From NCBI GenBank assembly GCA_023105745.1, contig JALGQZ010000011.1, positions 14,103,975-14,167,974 of the forward strand: a DNA stretch of 64,000 nucleotides, given 5' to 3'. How positions within the stretch are numbered: position 1 is the first letter of the stretch; every line of letters starts with the position of its first letter. This document shows positions 45,875 to 58,700 of this stretch, one piece after another. The notes under the pieces are model-generated. The model was not told where the DNA came from, did no database searches, and was given only the letters and a program-made list of their open reading frames with translations. The translations under genes were made by a program, and so were the position numbers. The stretch comes from Austropuccinia psidii (lineage: Eukaryota; Basidiomycota; Pucciniomycetes; Pucciniales; Sphaerophragmiaceae).

Positions 45875-47969
45875 GATAAATTATTTTTTCTTTTTTGGCT
45901 AATTCAATTCTCAGAATTAATAATTTTTTCTTGATCTCCTTCAGGTTGTTAGCTGGAACCTCTTTCATGGCTTCCAGACTAAATATTAGGAATTTTAATA
46001 AACCAATTAAAAGTGGAATACTATTTAAATGAATTTAATAGAAGTGTCACTTGGTTTACAATGGAGTACTTTTAGGATTTAAGGTTGAGTGGTACTATAA
46101 ATGGTATAAATTAATTGAATGACTTCTAAGTGAGAGCGCTTAATTTTTCTAAAATAAAATTCAAGTGATTTTAAATGTAAAATTATATTTGGGTCAGAGC
46201 TCTGCGGATTAATTCAAAGAGAATTAATACTCTTTAAATATTGTATTTACAAAATTGAAATCAAAATAATATGAGATAATTTTGTTTGAATGAGGAAAGA
46301 TATGCTATAGCAACATGAGCAGATATAACAACAAGATTGATGACATAGTGGGAATTTTATACTATGACATATTTCGTAATCACTCATACCACCAAGTTTC
46401 AATTCATATTATAATAATATGAATTCAGGTATTTGAAATTTATACAAAATAATAAAAGAATATGAGACAAAAATTTAAAGAAAATATAATATGAATTCTA
46501 TGATTTAAATACTTCATTCATAATTTATAAAGGGTGAAATAACTCAAGAATTAATTTAATAATGAAATTTTATATTTAATAAACCTTTAACTGTTCAAAT
46601 ATCTAACTTGATTTATTGAATGATTATGATTGTTATGGATGAAAACCCTGATGTGGAGGCTCTTTTGATTCCTTCAGAGAAGCTCTCATGATTTATATTG
46701 GCTATAGAGGACATGCTCAGATAAAAACTGGAAAAAATATTTAAAAAGAAGTTTATTAACTTAAGATAATTTGTTTGAAATTGAAATTTGAAGTTTCCAG
46801 TTTTAATTTCAACTCCAAGGAACTTTAATCCTGTTTTGGGTTAATTAATCTAAGTCTATCTATATCAAATTCAATCACATGAACAACTTAAAAATAATGT
46901 TTCAAGTGAAGATCTCTTGCACTGGATCTTTATTATTTTTTTAAATAAATCTTTTTTATATTGAGAATAATTAAAAAGGCCAATTGCAAGGCTAATTACC
47001 AATAAATACTTCTTGAAAAATATACTTAAAACTCACTTCATACACAGATAGAATTTGATTCTAAGCTGTGTGAAATCTTCAAGAAAATCCATTGAGAATT
47101 GGGTTCTTAATGAATTGTTGAATTTATGACTATTTTTTCATTTAAAATAGCAATACACACCAAACCTCAACTTTTGATAAGGTTTAACACTTGTAATATT
47201 TAATTTTAAGCTTATTTAATCTTTTTTGAGCTTAATTAAGCTTTGAAAGTTCTCAAAACGTTGATTACAAGTCTGAATATGGGGATTTACCCTTTGGCAG
47301 ATTTCAATTTTGGTCCCAACTGGGGAAAACCCATTTTCAACTTTAATATTGAATAAGATTCTAATATTAAAGCTTTAATAAGGTTTCAAATTCTCCAATA
47401 CAGCTGGACAGCCTTAATTTAGTCCTTGAAGATCCCAAACCTTGGGTACCCTGTCTCTATTTGGCTTTTTGCCTTTGTCCCAGTTTATTGCAAGAATTTT
47501 GCCCTTTTATTTACTTAAAGAAATACAATGGCTTGAAACACATTTAAATTGAGCCCATGCAGGATTTACAACCTGTATGTCAATTCCTTATCCAATTCAG
47601 TAAATATATACCACACCTTAATTTTAACTAAATTTTTGCAAGTTTGCATAAATCTTATGCAACTTTAAGATTAAGGTTAAAATTAATTATTTAAACATCT
47701 CCAATAAAAGTTTTAAAAATGTATATTGCTACTGTGATATTTTCAAACCTTCCAATAACATAAGAAATAGCTTTTTTGGGGTATAACACCCTATTGGTCT
47801 ACCCTAGAATTTTTTTGGGAAGAATCCAAAAATGAAATAATAATTCTGATGTTTTTTATCAAAAGAAAAATTTTCTTGACTTTTGTTGTTTTGTTATTTT
47901 AAATTCATTTTTAAAGTCTATTTAAGACTAAAGAAACTTCATAGAAAGCTATTTGTGGCCTTATGGGTA
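45875..47969. other. AT-rich stretch, nothing firmly identified
   Basis: No coding sequence seen. The part about 47450-47660 resembles 63770-63960 (TTTTGCCCTTTTA...ACCTGTATG...CACACCTTAATTTTA order of blocks) and may be an old dispersed repeat. Confidence 0.45.
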
Positions 47970-48823
47970 TGTACCACAGGGCTCTTGGTGATAAGAAGGG
48001 TGGCCTGTCACTCAGGAATTAAGGACTTACTAGGGGAGCTCTAAAAGAATAAAGAAAAAATTGAAGACTATTTTGCTTAAGAAATATAAGAGAAAGTAAA
48101 AAGTATTCAGAAAATAAGAAAGGAAGTCAAAATCAAAAAATCCAGCCAAATGAATCCTCAATTCACTGTTGTAACCTGTCAGAGAGAACACTGGAATTAG
48201 TAAAGGATATGACCAGCAATATTCACTGAAAGGAAAAGAAGAAGTTGAAAATGACCCAATTTTGAAATAATTCTGAAAAAATGAAAAGAAAATAATAACA
48301 AAATAAATACAATATAGCAATTAACTGGGGTAAAGTCCCTGGGGGTTGAGAGAGTGACAAGTATATGTGAATAGTGAGACTGTATGCTTGAATTCTCACA
48401 GTGTATAAATGAATTGGCCAAAAGAGGCCAAAACCATACAGATTGCTATAATACAGCCTTTATAGACCAATCAACTTTTCCAAGAAGTGCTGGAGCTCTT
48501 GTTATATTCAAAACTGACTTGAGAAATAACAACCACTTGAAATTACCATTAATGAATCCTTGGCCAGTATTCCCTTGAAGTAATACTGTTGGATTGGAAG
48601 TGACCAATACCTGAAGGGAAAGGTAATTGGTTTCCTCAAATCGTTGTCTGAGTGTCCCCATGGTTCCAAACCTTGAATCATTTGAACCCTTCCTGCAAAA
48701 TGGAGTAATGAACTGGTGACTGGATTTCAAATGAAATTATTGAGTCTTGAAAATTTTACCATCAGATTTCTGACAAGAAATGGCACATAATGGTATAGAA
48801 TACCATATATGCCTCATTCCTTG
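47970..48823 (-). repeat. Old R2-type LTR fragment
   Basis: Matches the R2a LTR from its plus-strand left end (TGTACCACAGGGCTCTTGG here) for about 915 bp of LTR length, with gaps, up to the TATA-like ACCATATATGC block. It is then cut by an R1-type LTR. The remaining GC-rich half of the R2 LTR was not found on the other side. Confidence 0.78.
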
Positions 48824-50440
48824 TGTAAGCCTTAGAGGTATATTCATATACCAAAAAGACCACAAATAATAAAATTAGATATAAATATAAATAAAATAAA
48901 TTTATTTATATTACAAAAACAAAAACAAAAATATAAATATAAATTTATATATAAAAATAAAAATTTAATTATAATTGGAAAATAAAATTACATTAAATTT
49001 GAAATTTGTAAAAACAAATTTTTACTTCAAAAAATTAAATAAAAATGAATTTTCAACAAAAATACCAAAATTAAAATATTTTTGGAAAAAATTTAAATAG
49101 AAATTATCATACCTTTTTATCCTATGAATAAAAATGTGAAAATTGTTTTACCATTGGACTCCTAATAAAAATGGAGGTGGGGTCACTGTGTAAAATCTCT
49201 GTAACTTAACTCTAAATAAGCTTAAATTAAGTTTTGAATATTTTCTGTATAAAAGTCAGAAATCCTCAATACCATAATTTAATTCACATCACATGTGGTG
49301 TTAACCATCAAATTATGTGTTAAAATTGAGGTGTTGTGTGTAGTTTAGAAGTTATGAGGAATTGAAGTATTTTCAATAGAATTGTCAAAATGTGCATGTA
49401 TATTACAAAAGTGAACTTTAATTTACATAAAAGGTGTCAATTATTACAGTAAGTGTATTGTAAAACTCAATTGAATTACATATGTAAATTACAAGTTTAA
49501 TAAATGATGAGGAATTCAAGAAAAAAGGATTTGGATCGATTAATTTGGGGGGGAAGGAACTCTAGCTCTAAGGAGGAGCCATACCCCCAAAATCCTTTCA
49601 GAAAGGGATGAGATTTCAAAATCCATGCAAACTTTCATCACTTTTGGCCTGGAATTGAGTAAAAGGGTCTGTGACTCAATTGATGATGAGGGTTTGATAC
49701 CAACCAGGGCAGTTTTACCTGTTGCCAAGAGGGTAAAACTACCCTTAAGCTAAAACAATCTTAGTAATAACATCTTTAACTGGTTTCTATGACTCTTACA
49801 CACATTCCGACCTGTTTTGAAGGCTCTAGACCAGATATTACTATAGTAATGGCTGATTTAATGGTCTAAAATGGCTAAAACCAGCCCTTTTTGGTGTAAA
49901 CCAGGGTTCAATGATGCCATACCTGGCTTTTTTGTTGTCAGAGTGTTTTCCATGACTGAAAAGAGTAAAATTTACTTTTGGAGTAAGAAACTTGATGGTT
50001 ATAAAAGAATGTCTTCTTAGCACCACTTTTCTCTACATGTTAGAATCTTTTCCTTTTATAATTAGTTTAAACACTGTTAAACCAATCAATAAAAGATTCC
50101 AACATCCCCTTTTTAACTATTTTAAACCTTTTAACCACATAAAAAAATCACTATACTCACTTTTTGTAACTCTTATCATCATTTTTACCCCTGAACCACC
50201 CCATATGTGAATTAAAGCATCTTTTATCACTGTAAGCTTTGTCACTTTGTTTCCAAATTCACTATGGTCACTTTTGGGCGTGTTTTCTCTTTAATAATAT
50301 TTTTAAAGACTTTGTTCTTCAATTAATTGCTTGAAGTTATTTTCTCAATTAATTCCAATTGACATTGCTCTTGAAGAAATTTCTTTTGTAGCCTTAAATA
50401 TCTCTTGTAGAATATTTTTGGATAAATTTTTATTGTTAGT
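48824..50440 (+). repeat. Old R1-type LTR fragment
   Basis: Begins TGTAAGCCTTAGAGG and follows the R1 LTR, including the TATA region (GGTTATAAAAGAATG near 49997) and a one-change version of the palindrome near 49285. It stops after ATTTTTATTGTTAG, about 210 bp short of the LTR end. Confidence 0.82.
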
Positions 50441-51340
50441 AGAATGAATTATATAAGTTCAAAATTATTGGCTCATTGATATATAAGGTTTAAATCTTAA
50501 TTACTGAATCTGCTTGCTCTCAATAAACCGGAATTAATTACTTTTCAAAGATGAAATTGATGAAAACATACCTTTTGAAGGATATTTAGACAAAAGAGAA
50601 GCTATGATAGTAAAAAATGAAAAGGGAGAGTCTGAAATCTGTAATTATATCTTTAATATTCTTTTTTAAAACAATTACAATTAGTATTTGAAATTGAACA
50701 ATTCAATTGAAGTTAAAATTTCACTTGAAAAAAGAAATTGTTAAAAGGGGTTTTAATTCATAGTTGAACATCTGTACAAATATATCTGAGGAGTAATTTG
50801 AATTGAAATTGTATGTTTTCTCAATCTTGAAAGTAGATATGGGATATAATTAAAGGATTATTGAAAACATTTCTGTGGTGAAAAATGTATCAAAACTTTT
50901 GAAAATATGTTCTAGAAAAAATATTCATGATTTTTAGTAAGAGAAAAAAAGAGGCTTGATGAAATAAATCAGGAAGAAAGATTACATTCAATTTTAAAAA
51001 AATCACAATGTTTCTTTTTGACTTTATATGAGTTGATAGATATAGAAATTTAATGAAGTATTTCATACAAATGATTAGGTAAAGTATGCTTAACATTAAT
51101 CAAAAATTTCCATTGCTTCAAATTGATTGATGGTATTGGAGAAAACTGTTTTTTAAGCTTTTTTGTAAATTTTGTGGTAAAAAATCATTATTCAAGATAG
51201 AATCAATGAGCTATGAACAAAGATAAAAATAAGAATCATTGGTATTCATAAGTCTCTCATTTAAATTGAGTAAAGTTGTAATTCCCAAATTTGTGGCTCA
51301 AAGTATCTGAAAGAATATTCCAAAGTTAGAGCCAAGGTGA
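50441..51340. other. AT-rich stretch, nothing identified
   Basis: About 900 bp with no motif, repeat match or open frame that I can support. Confidence 0.5.
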
Positions 51341-51345
51341 GGACC

Positions 51346-52814
51346 TCTCACAGGGTCTCTTGGTGAAAACAATAGTGGCCTGGAACTCAGGAATCAAGAA
51401 CTCACTTGGAGGGCTCCAATAGATAATGAAAATTAAGGAAGAATATATTTCTTTGCAGTAAAAGAAAAGCAAGTACAAGATAAGAATGAGGCCAAAGGCA
51501 AAGGATAATAAAGTTGAGTTGAAAGCCACAGAGCCAACCAAATCAATCCCCAATTCAGTGTTTCAACCTTCCAGAAAGAACAATGGAATCAGTAAAGGGT
51601 ATGATCACCAATATTCACTGACAGTAAAAGAGAAAGTTGCAAATTAATGACTTAAGAATATCAGTATTTACTTCCAAGAATGAAAAGAAAATAATAATAA
51701 AAATAAATCCAAGATATGAATTAGCTTGGGGAAAATTCCTCAGGGAAGAAACGGTGGCCAGTATATGTGAAAAGCTGAAAGCTTGTCCTGGAGGGTTTCT
51801 CACCAAGCTGTATTGGATGTTTCAGGTCAATACAGATCTTGCCATCTTGAGAAATGAACTGTGGGCCTTGAATTCCCCCAGTGGAATATGAATTGGCCCA
51901 AAAGGGCCAATGAAATAAAGGCTTCCTGAATACAGCCGGTATGGACCAATTGAGTTGTCCATGGAGTGCTGGAGTGCTTGATGCCTTTAAAACTGATTTT
52001 GATAATGAAAAACCTCCTTAAAATGTCCCTGAATAATCCTGGCCAGTATTCCCTTGCAGGGATACTATTGAAATGAAAAGCCAACACCTAGAGAGCCAGT
52101 GATTGGTACCCTCAAATGTTCTTGTGGGTTCCACCATGCATTTCCAGCTTGAGTAAGATTAATCTTCCCTTAGAAATTGACTGATGGGCTGGTGACCTGA
52201 CTTGAAATAACAGAATTGAGTCTTTTAAGAGTCACCATTTCATTTCTGAGGAAAAATGGTGCATAATGTCATACAATACCATATATTCCCCATTGCTGGT
52301 TCCTGAAGTGTGGGGTCCATTGCTGAGGGAAAGAGGTTCCATTTACTTGAGGGAAAACCCTTCTGGACATGAACTGATGGCTTCTGGTGGTTGCCAGAGG
52401 CCATGGGTGGAATCTTTTGGTCTATGGCAATGTATGGCCAATTTGAGGTTTGTGGGTCCTTGAAGATGTGAGCCAAAATTGGGCCCAGGTGGGCCTACTT
52501 GTAGTTTGGGACCCACCTGGCCTTGGGGGCTGATGGGCTTCCCCCTTGGCCCCTTTTGGCTTGAAGGGGCCTAAATGGTCCAAAAAGGCCATGTAGGCCT
52601 AAAACCACCTAATTAATGGAGGTGGGTCAGGGCCCCTGGAAATGGCTGAGAGGGGTGAAGACCCCTGGAACATAAAATGACCCCCAGGCCCAAAATCAAA
52701 GGGATTGACCTGGGTTGGGTGAGGTAAATAATTGGCCAAAAGGGCCAATGGATCAGTATATGGCCTGATGGCGATAAAGGAAGTTTGGGGAAGTGAATGG
52801 CCATAAAAGGTAAG
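51346..52814 (-). repeat. R2-type solo LTR, left part
   Basis: Starts TCTCACAGGG (TGTCACAGGG in R2a) and follows the R2 LTR with clear divergence, including its GC-rich GGCC segment (52440-52760). The match stops at the R1c insertion and its last ~114 bp are at 62919-63032. The flanks carry an exact duplication GGACC (51341-51345 and 63033-63037), so it is a solo LTR with no internal region. Confidence 0.85.
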
Positions 52815-54656
52815 TGTGAGCCTTAGAGGTAATTTCATATACCCAAAAGACCACAAATATAAAAAATAACATATTAATATAAATAAAATAAATTTATTTA
52901 TATTATTAAAATAAAAATCAAAATATAAATATAAAATTATATTAAAAATAAAAAAATTAATTATAATTTAAAAATAAAAAATACATTAAATTTTGTAAAT
53001 ATAAAATTACATTTATACTTGAAAAAATTAAGTAAAAATGAAACTTTAACAAAATTGTGAAAAAAATAAATAAATTTGGAAAAAAGTTAAATAAAATTTA
53101 TTATAACTTTTTATCCAATAAATAAACATATAAAATTTATTTCACCATTGGATTCCTCATAAAAAATCAGGTGGGGTCACCTCTGAGTGAAATTCTTGTA
53201 ACTCAACTCTAAATAAGCTTAAATTAAGTTTTTAGTATTTTCGATACAAAAGTTGAAAATCCTCAAAACCTTAACTTAATTCACACCACATGTGGTGTTA
53301 ACCAGCAATTTTTGTGTTAAAATTGAGGTGTTGTGTTTAGTTTAGAAGTTATGAGGAATTGAAGTATTTTCAATTGAATTCAATTGAAATGTCAAAATGT
53401 GCACGTGTATTACATAAGTGAACTTTGATTTACATATGAGGCGTCAATTATTACTGTATTGAACTGTACAATTGAATTGAATTACATATGTAAATTATAA
53501 GTATAATACATGATGAGGAATTAAAGGAAAAATAAATTGGAAAGATTAAATTTGGGGGGGGAAAGGAACTCCAGCTCTAAGGGGGAGCTAGACCCCCAAA
53601 CTCCTTGCTGACAGGCGTGGGATGTCAAAATTCACGCAAAAGTTCATCACTTTTTGGCCTGGAATTGAGTTACAGGGTCTGTGGACTCAATTGATGATGA
53701 GGTTTTGATACCAACTGGGGTAGTTTTACCTGTTGCCAAGAGGGTAAAACTACCCTTAAGATAAAACAATCATAATAAAAACAGTTTTAACTGGTTTCTA
53801 CGCCTCTGACACACATTCTGACGTGTTTTGAAGGCTCTAGGCCTGGTATTGCTATAGTAATGGCTGATTTAAGGGTCTAAAATGGCTAAAAATGGCTAAA
53901 AATGGCTTAAACCAGCCCTTTTTTGGTCTAAACCAGGGTTCAATGATGCCATAATTGGCTTTTCTGTTGTCAGACTGTTTTTCACGACTGACAAGAGTAA
54001 ATTTTACTTTTGGAGTAAGAGAATTGATGGCTATAAAAGAATGTCTTCTTTGCCCCACTTTTCTCTTCATGTTAGAATCTTTTCCTTTTATTAATTAGTT
54101 TAAAACTGTTAAACCAATCAATCAAAGATTCCAACCACCACTTTTAAATCATTTTAATCCTTTTAACCACGTGAAAAAATCATTATAATCATTGTTTGTA
54201 ACTCTTATAATCATTTTTACCCCTGAACCACCCCAAAAGTGAATTAAAGCATCTTTCATCACTGTAAACTTTGTCACTCTGTTTCCAAATTCACTCTGGT
54301 CACTTTTGGGTGTGTTTTCTCTTTAATATTCTTTTTAAAGACTTTGTTCTTTAATTAATTGCTTGCAGTTCTTTGCTCAATTAATTCCAATTGAAATTGC
54401 TCTTGAAGAAATTTCTTTTGTAGCCTTAAAATATCTCTTGTAGAGTATTTTTTGGATAAATTTTTATTGTTGGTAAAACAATAAATTTTCATAATATTAT
54501 TGTTTTATACTAATAAAGTTATAAACAATAAAATTGGCGTGTTTTCTCTTAAAAATAATATTTCATACTATTTTTAATTGATTTTTACCTTATACAAATT
54601 TTGAGGACAGGAAAAGTACTTGATTTTTAATCAAAGTTTCATATCCACACCTTACA
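52815..54656 (+). repeat. R1c 5' LTR
   Basis: 1842 bp, TGTGAGCC...CTTACA, TATA box at 54032-54039. Confidence 0.95.
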
Positions 54657-54675
54657 TTTGGTGGCCCAGCCGTGA
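54657..54675 (+). other. R1c post-LTR conserved motif
   Basis: TTTGGTGGCCCAGCCGTGA, one change from R1a, directly after the LTR. Confidence 0.55.
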
Positions 54676-54804
54676 TATTTTACCTGTGACATATTTTTTT
54701 TACTCTTTTTAAATCTTTTTTCTTATATTGAAAAATTTAAAAACATATAAAAAATACTTATAATTCAAAAAATCCATAAAAAATAACCTTTTTTCATATT
54801 ATAA

Positions 54805-54881
54805 GTGAGGCTTATATTTTTATTTCTTTTTTGAAATATCCTTTTTTTTACTTAATTAATTGGCTTTTTCATTAATTTTAG
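54805..54881 (+). other. Candidate intron 1 of R1c
   Basis: Donor ATAA|GTGAGG, acceptor ATTTTAG|TGTCTG, 77 nt. The join makes ATG from A54804 and TG54882. Confidence 0.6.
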
Positions 54882-55793
54882 TGTCTGACAACGTGGTAAG
54901 ACAAGAAAACATTGAAACAGCCTCAACAGTAACCAGCATTGTCCCTGCCAGTACTGTTAATTCTGATCATAATAGTACTGTTATTGTGACTCAAAATAAC
55001 CAACCTGAACCAATATCTTCTGAATTAATTAACTTGGACATAAGTAATACCCTTCAGAAAGCTAAAAATTTGGCCAATAGTAAGTTTTTTGACGTAAAAA
55101 TACTATTTTAAGCCTTTTTAACCATAATTATGCCTTCAACCAGGTCAGGAGCCAGCTACAACCCCTCAAGCAGCTCCCAAAAAGGTAATAGACGTGATTA
55201 TGGCAGAGGCCAACCAGGTACAGAAGGAAAAGGGTCAGTTGATGACTTCCAAACAACTAAAAAGGGTCATTCTGAAGCTGATAATACCATTTTACCTTCA
55301 AAAAGAGCTGACACCGCCACAACAAGCCTCTGTGGACATATACAAAGCCAGCCACAGTGCATACAACAATGCACTTCAATTCAAAGAGTACCAGATCCTT
55401 GCAGACCTGTGGAAGAATGGCATGAATTCTTACCTGACAGTAAGAAAATTCTTGGGCCATCCCAACACTTGCAAATTGCTCAATGGATGGCATCCATTGA
55501 TGGAGAAGAAAAACATGATGCTTTTGACACTAGAATGGAGGAAAAACAACCCTCCACCACCCAAACCAGTGCCAAAAACAGCCCCAGTGGCCAGCAGCAG
55601 CAATTCCAACGTGAAAAAGCAGCCACAAACTCCAAACAAGGGCAAAGGGAAGGCACCAGCCCCAAAACCTTACAGCCAGGGCTACAGAATCCCAAAGATT
55701 CAGCAGGATGCCATGGAAAATGTATTTCAGATGGCCAGAACCATGATGGAATTACAGAAGAAGGAGGAAGCCAGATTAAGGTTCCAGAAATGA
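54882..55793 (+). CDS. R1c leader ORF, spliced (54882-55079 + 55144-55793)
   Basis: Same gene as the R1a leader ORF and about 282 residues. The first exon is 198 nt in both copies, the join is in phase 1, and the frame is open to the stop at 55791-55793, which overlaps the in-frame Gag ATG as ATGA. It differs from R1a only at scattered residues (for example Ile to Val in the first exon and Cys to Gly in WKNCMN). Both frames of the overlap stay open in this copy. Confidence 0.6.
55080..55143 (+). other. Candidate intron 2 of R1c
   Basis: GTAAGT at 55080, branch-like TTTAACC, acceptor CAACCAG ending 55143, 64 nt. It contains the long Gag ATG at 55130. Confidence 0.6.
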
Positions 55794-58700
55794 TTTCTGA
55801 CTTATTTGATTCCATCCCAGAGTTGTATAATGTTATAAATGACGTGAAAAAACATCTTTCTGATAAAAATGACACCATTTGTAACAACATTAAAACAAAC
55901 AACCTGAGTCTGTGCCAAATTAATGAAACACTTATGTGTTTTGAAAAAGTTTTAAGAGCAATTAAAAGTTCTAATAATGACAATTCTTCTAACATTAAAA
56001 TAAATGAACAATCTGCCATTATTAAAGAATTAACAGATAAATATTCTAAATTCAATATTGATGACATGATTGAAACAAGAATTAAACAAGCCATAAATAT
56101 TATCAAAACAGATAACAAGAAAGTCCTTGATGACATTTCAAATTCATTTACTGAAGTAAAGACATATACCATTGCCTTGAAAAAGTGTTTTGATGCTTCA
56201 CAAGAAGAAGTATCAAAATTATCAATGAAATTGAATCAAGTCACTTCTGATAATACAAGACAGACAGAGTTATGGCAAGAACTGACACATAAGGAAGACA
56301 TGTATAAAATTGAAGTAATAAATTTAATACAAATCTTCCAACATGAATACAGAAATTCCCAAAGGTGTAGCAACAGTAAAATGAATGACATTGAACAAAT
56401 ACTGAACACCTTACCAAGAATGTCTACACCTCTAAATCAAAATGAGGGCACAAGAATTCCAAATCCACAAGTATTGGATCCTGATAATTCACAATTAAAA
56501 AATGAATTATCCACTTCTTTTCATAACTTGGAACCATCAATGGGCCAAGCACTCTTGAAAGAAGTTCCAAAACTTAAAGAATGGCCTCACTTCAGTGGTG
56601 AAGGAGAGTATGACCATATGGAATTCATTAGAGGTATTGACATGATCAAAGAGGATTTTGAATTACCAGACAGATTGGTAACAGCCAGGTTTAACACCTT
56701 GTTTACCAGATCAGCTCACAGATGGTACATCAAAATAAGACAAGCACATGGACACCAGAGTTGGACTTGGTGGAAAACCCAAATCATCAACAAATGGGCA
56801 AATGATGCTTGGAGGTTTAAAGTTGAAACAGCCTTTGAATCTTCCAAATTTAATGCTGATAAAGACAGAGCTTTACCATGGTTTTGCCAACAAAAGGACA
56901 GATTAACAGCATTATATCCTGACATGTCAGAGTTTATGATCCATAGAAAAATTCTGAGACAATGTGGAGGTGACTTAGAGCATGCTGTCAAAAGCAGGAC
57001 TACTGAACAATCTTCAGCAGAAGATATTATCAATATACTAGAAGAAGTAACCACCAGAACCAAAATTGGTTCTAGTAGGGTGAATCTCAAAACAAGGTTT
57101 AATACACCTTGGAAAGATTCTGTGGACAAAAACCCCAAAGAAAATCCTGGTAATATTAAATATAAATCTGCAGATACAGTCAGAAAATGCCATATTTGCC
57201 AAAGCACCACCCATTTAGCCAATACATGTCCAAAGAGGGGGGAAATCAATGAAATTGACATTGAAAAGGAACCAGATGTTGAAAAAGAAGACATAATTGA
57301 AGACAATTCAGATGATAAGTCATCCATATTTTCTGAATCTTCAAAAGATATAGAAAATATCAATGCCACTTTTGACATCATGGAATCTTATTCCCACTTA
57401 CCACAATTAAGCAATGGTCAAGTTGATTTATCAAAAGTTCAAGATGCACAACTTATGAAGACAAAACCAAACAGAGGAAAAGGTTATACAGCTGGTAACT
57501 CCTGTATAACAGAAGTGGTAATTGACAACAAACCCACCAAACTTTTGCTTGACCCAGGAGCCTTCTGCTCTTGTGTTGGAAAATCCTTTCTTAAGACTTG
57601 TGTGCCAAATTTTGAAGACCAATTGTTACCAATTGATGGTATAAAATTCAACAGTGCAAGTAACCCAATGAAAGCATTGGGAATCTTTGAGACCAATGTC
57701 ATATTCCCACACATAAATGGGAATTTAAGGATCACAGTTGAATTTGTTGTTATGGAAAATTGCTCTAGTACCCATTTTATATTGGGAAATGACTATTTGA
57801 TCATGTATGGGATAGATTTACATAATAACAAAGACAGATACTTTACAATTGGGGACAATAAGCGCCAGAAATTTGCCTTCTTACCATTTAAAAGACAAAT
57901 TACAGTAAACAAAGTATCACCAGTCAACTTAGAGTTAGAAAAATTCAAGTCTGAACAGTTAAATGAGGCTGAGATAAGCCTTCATCTGACTAATAAACAA
58001 GAAAATGAACTTTCTTCCCTTTTGTATGACCACAAAGGAGCATTTGCTACAGACAAAGAACCTCTGGGAGCAATTATTGGTCATGAAGTTGACATCATTC
58101 TTAACATTGAGAGACCTTATCCACCACTCTTAAGAAGACCTGCTTATCCAGAAAGTCCAAAATCAAGAGAAGCTCTAGAAATTCATATCAAAGAACTTCT
58201 AGACCTTGGTGTAATAAGAAAAGTAGGCCACAATGAGGAAGTAGAAATAACTACACCAGTCATAGTGGCGTGGCATAATGGAAAATCCAGAATGGTTGGG
58301 GACTTTAGAGCTCTGAACACTTACACTGTTCCAGACAGATACCCAATACCAAAAATCCAAATTGCCCTTACTCAAATATCTCAAGCAGTGTATATAACCA
58401 CTATGGATGCCCTTAAAGGATTCCATCAAAATGTGGTAACACCAAGAGCAAGAAAATAATTGAGAATTATTGTTCATTGTGGAGTGTATGAATACTTAAG
58501 GATGCCCTTTGGTATCAAAAATGCACCTTCACACTTCCAAAGAATGATGAATGAAATCTTCCCTGAAGAACTCTCAGAGGGATGGTTAATCATTTACATT
58601 GATGACATTATTATCTGTTCAAAGACTTGGGAGGAGCACATGTACAGATTATCAAGAGTTTTGACAAAAATCCAATCAGTAAACATGAAAATCTCCTTGA

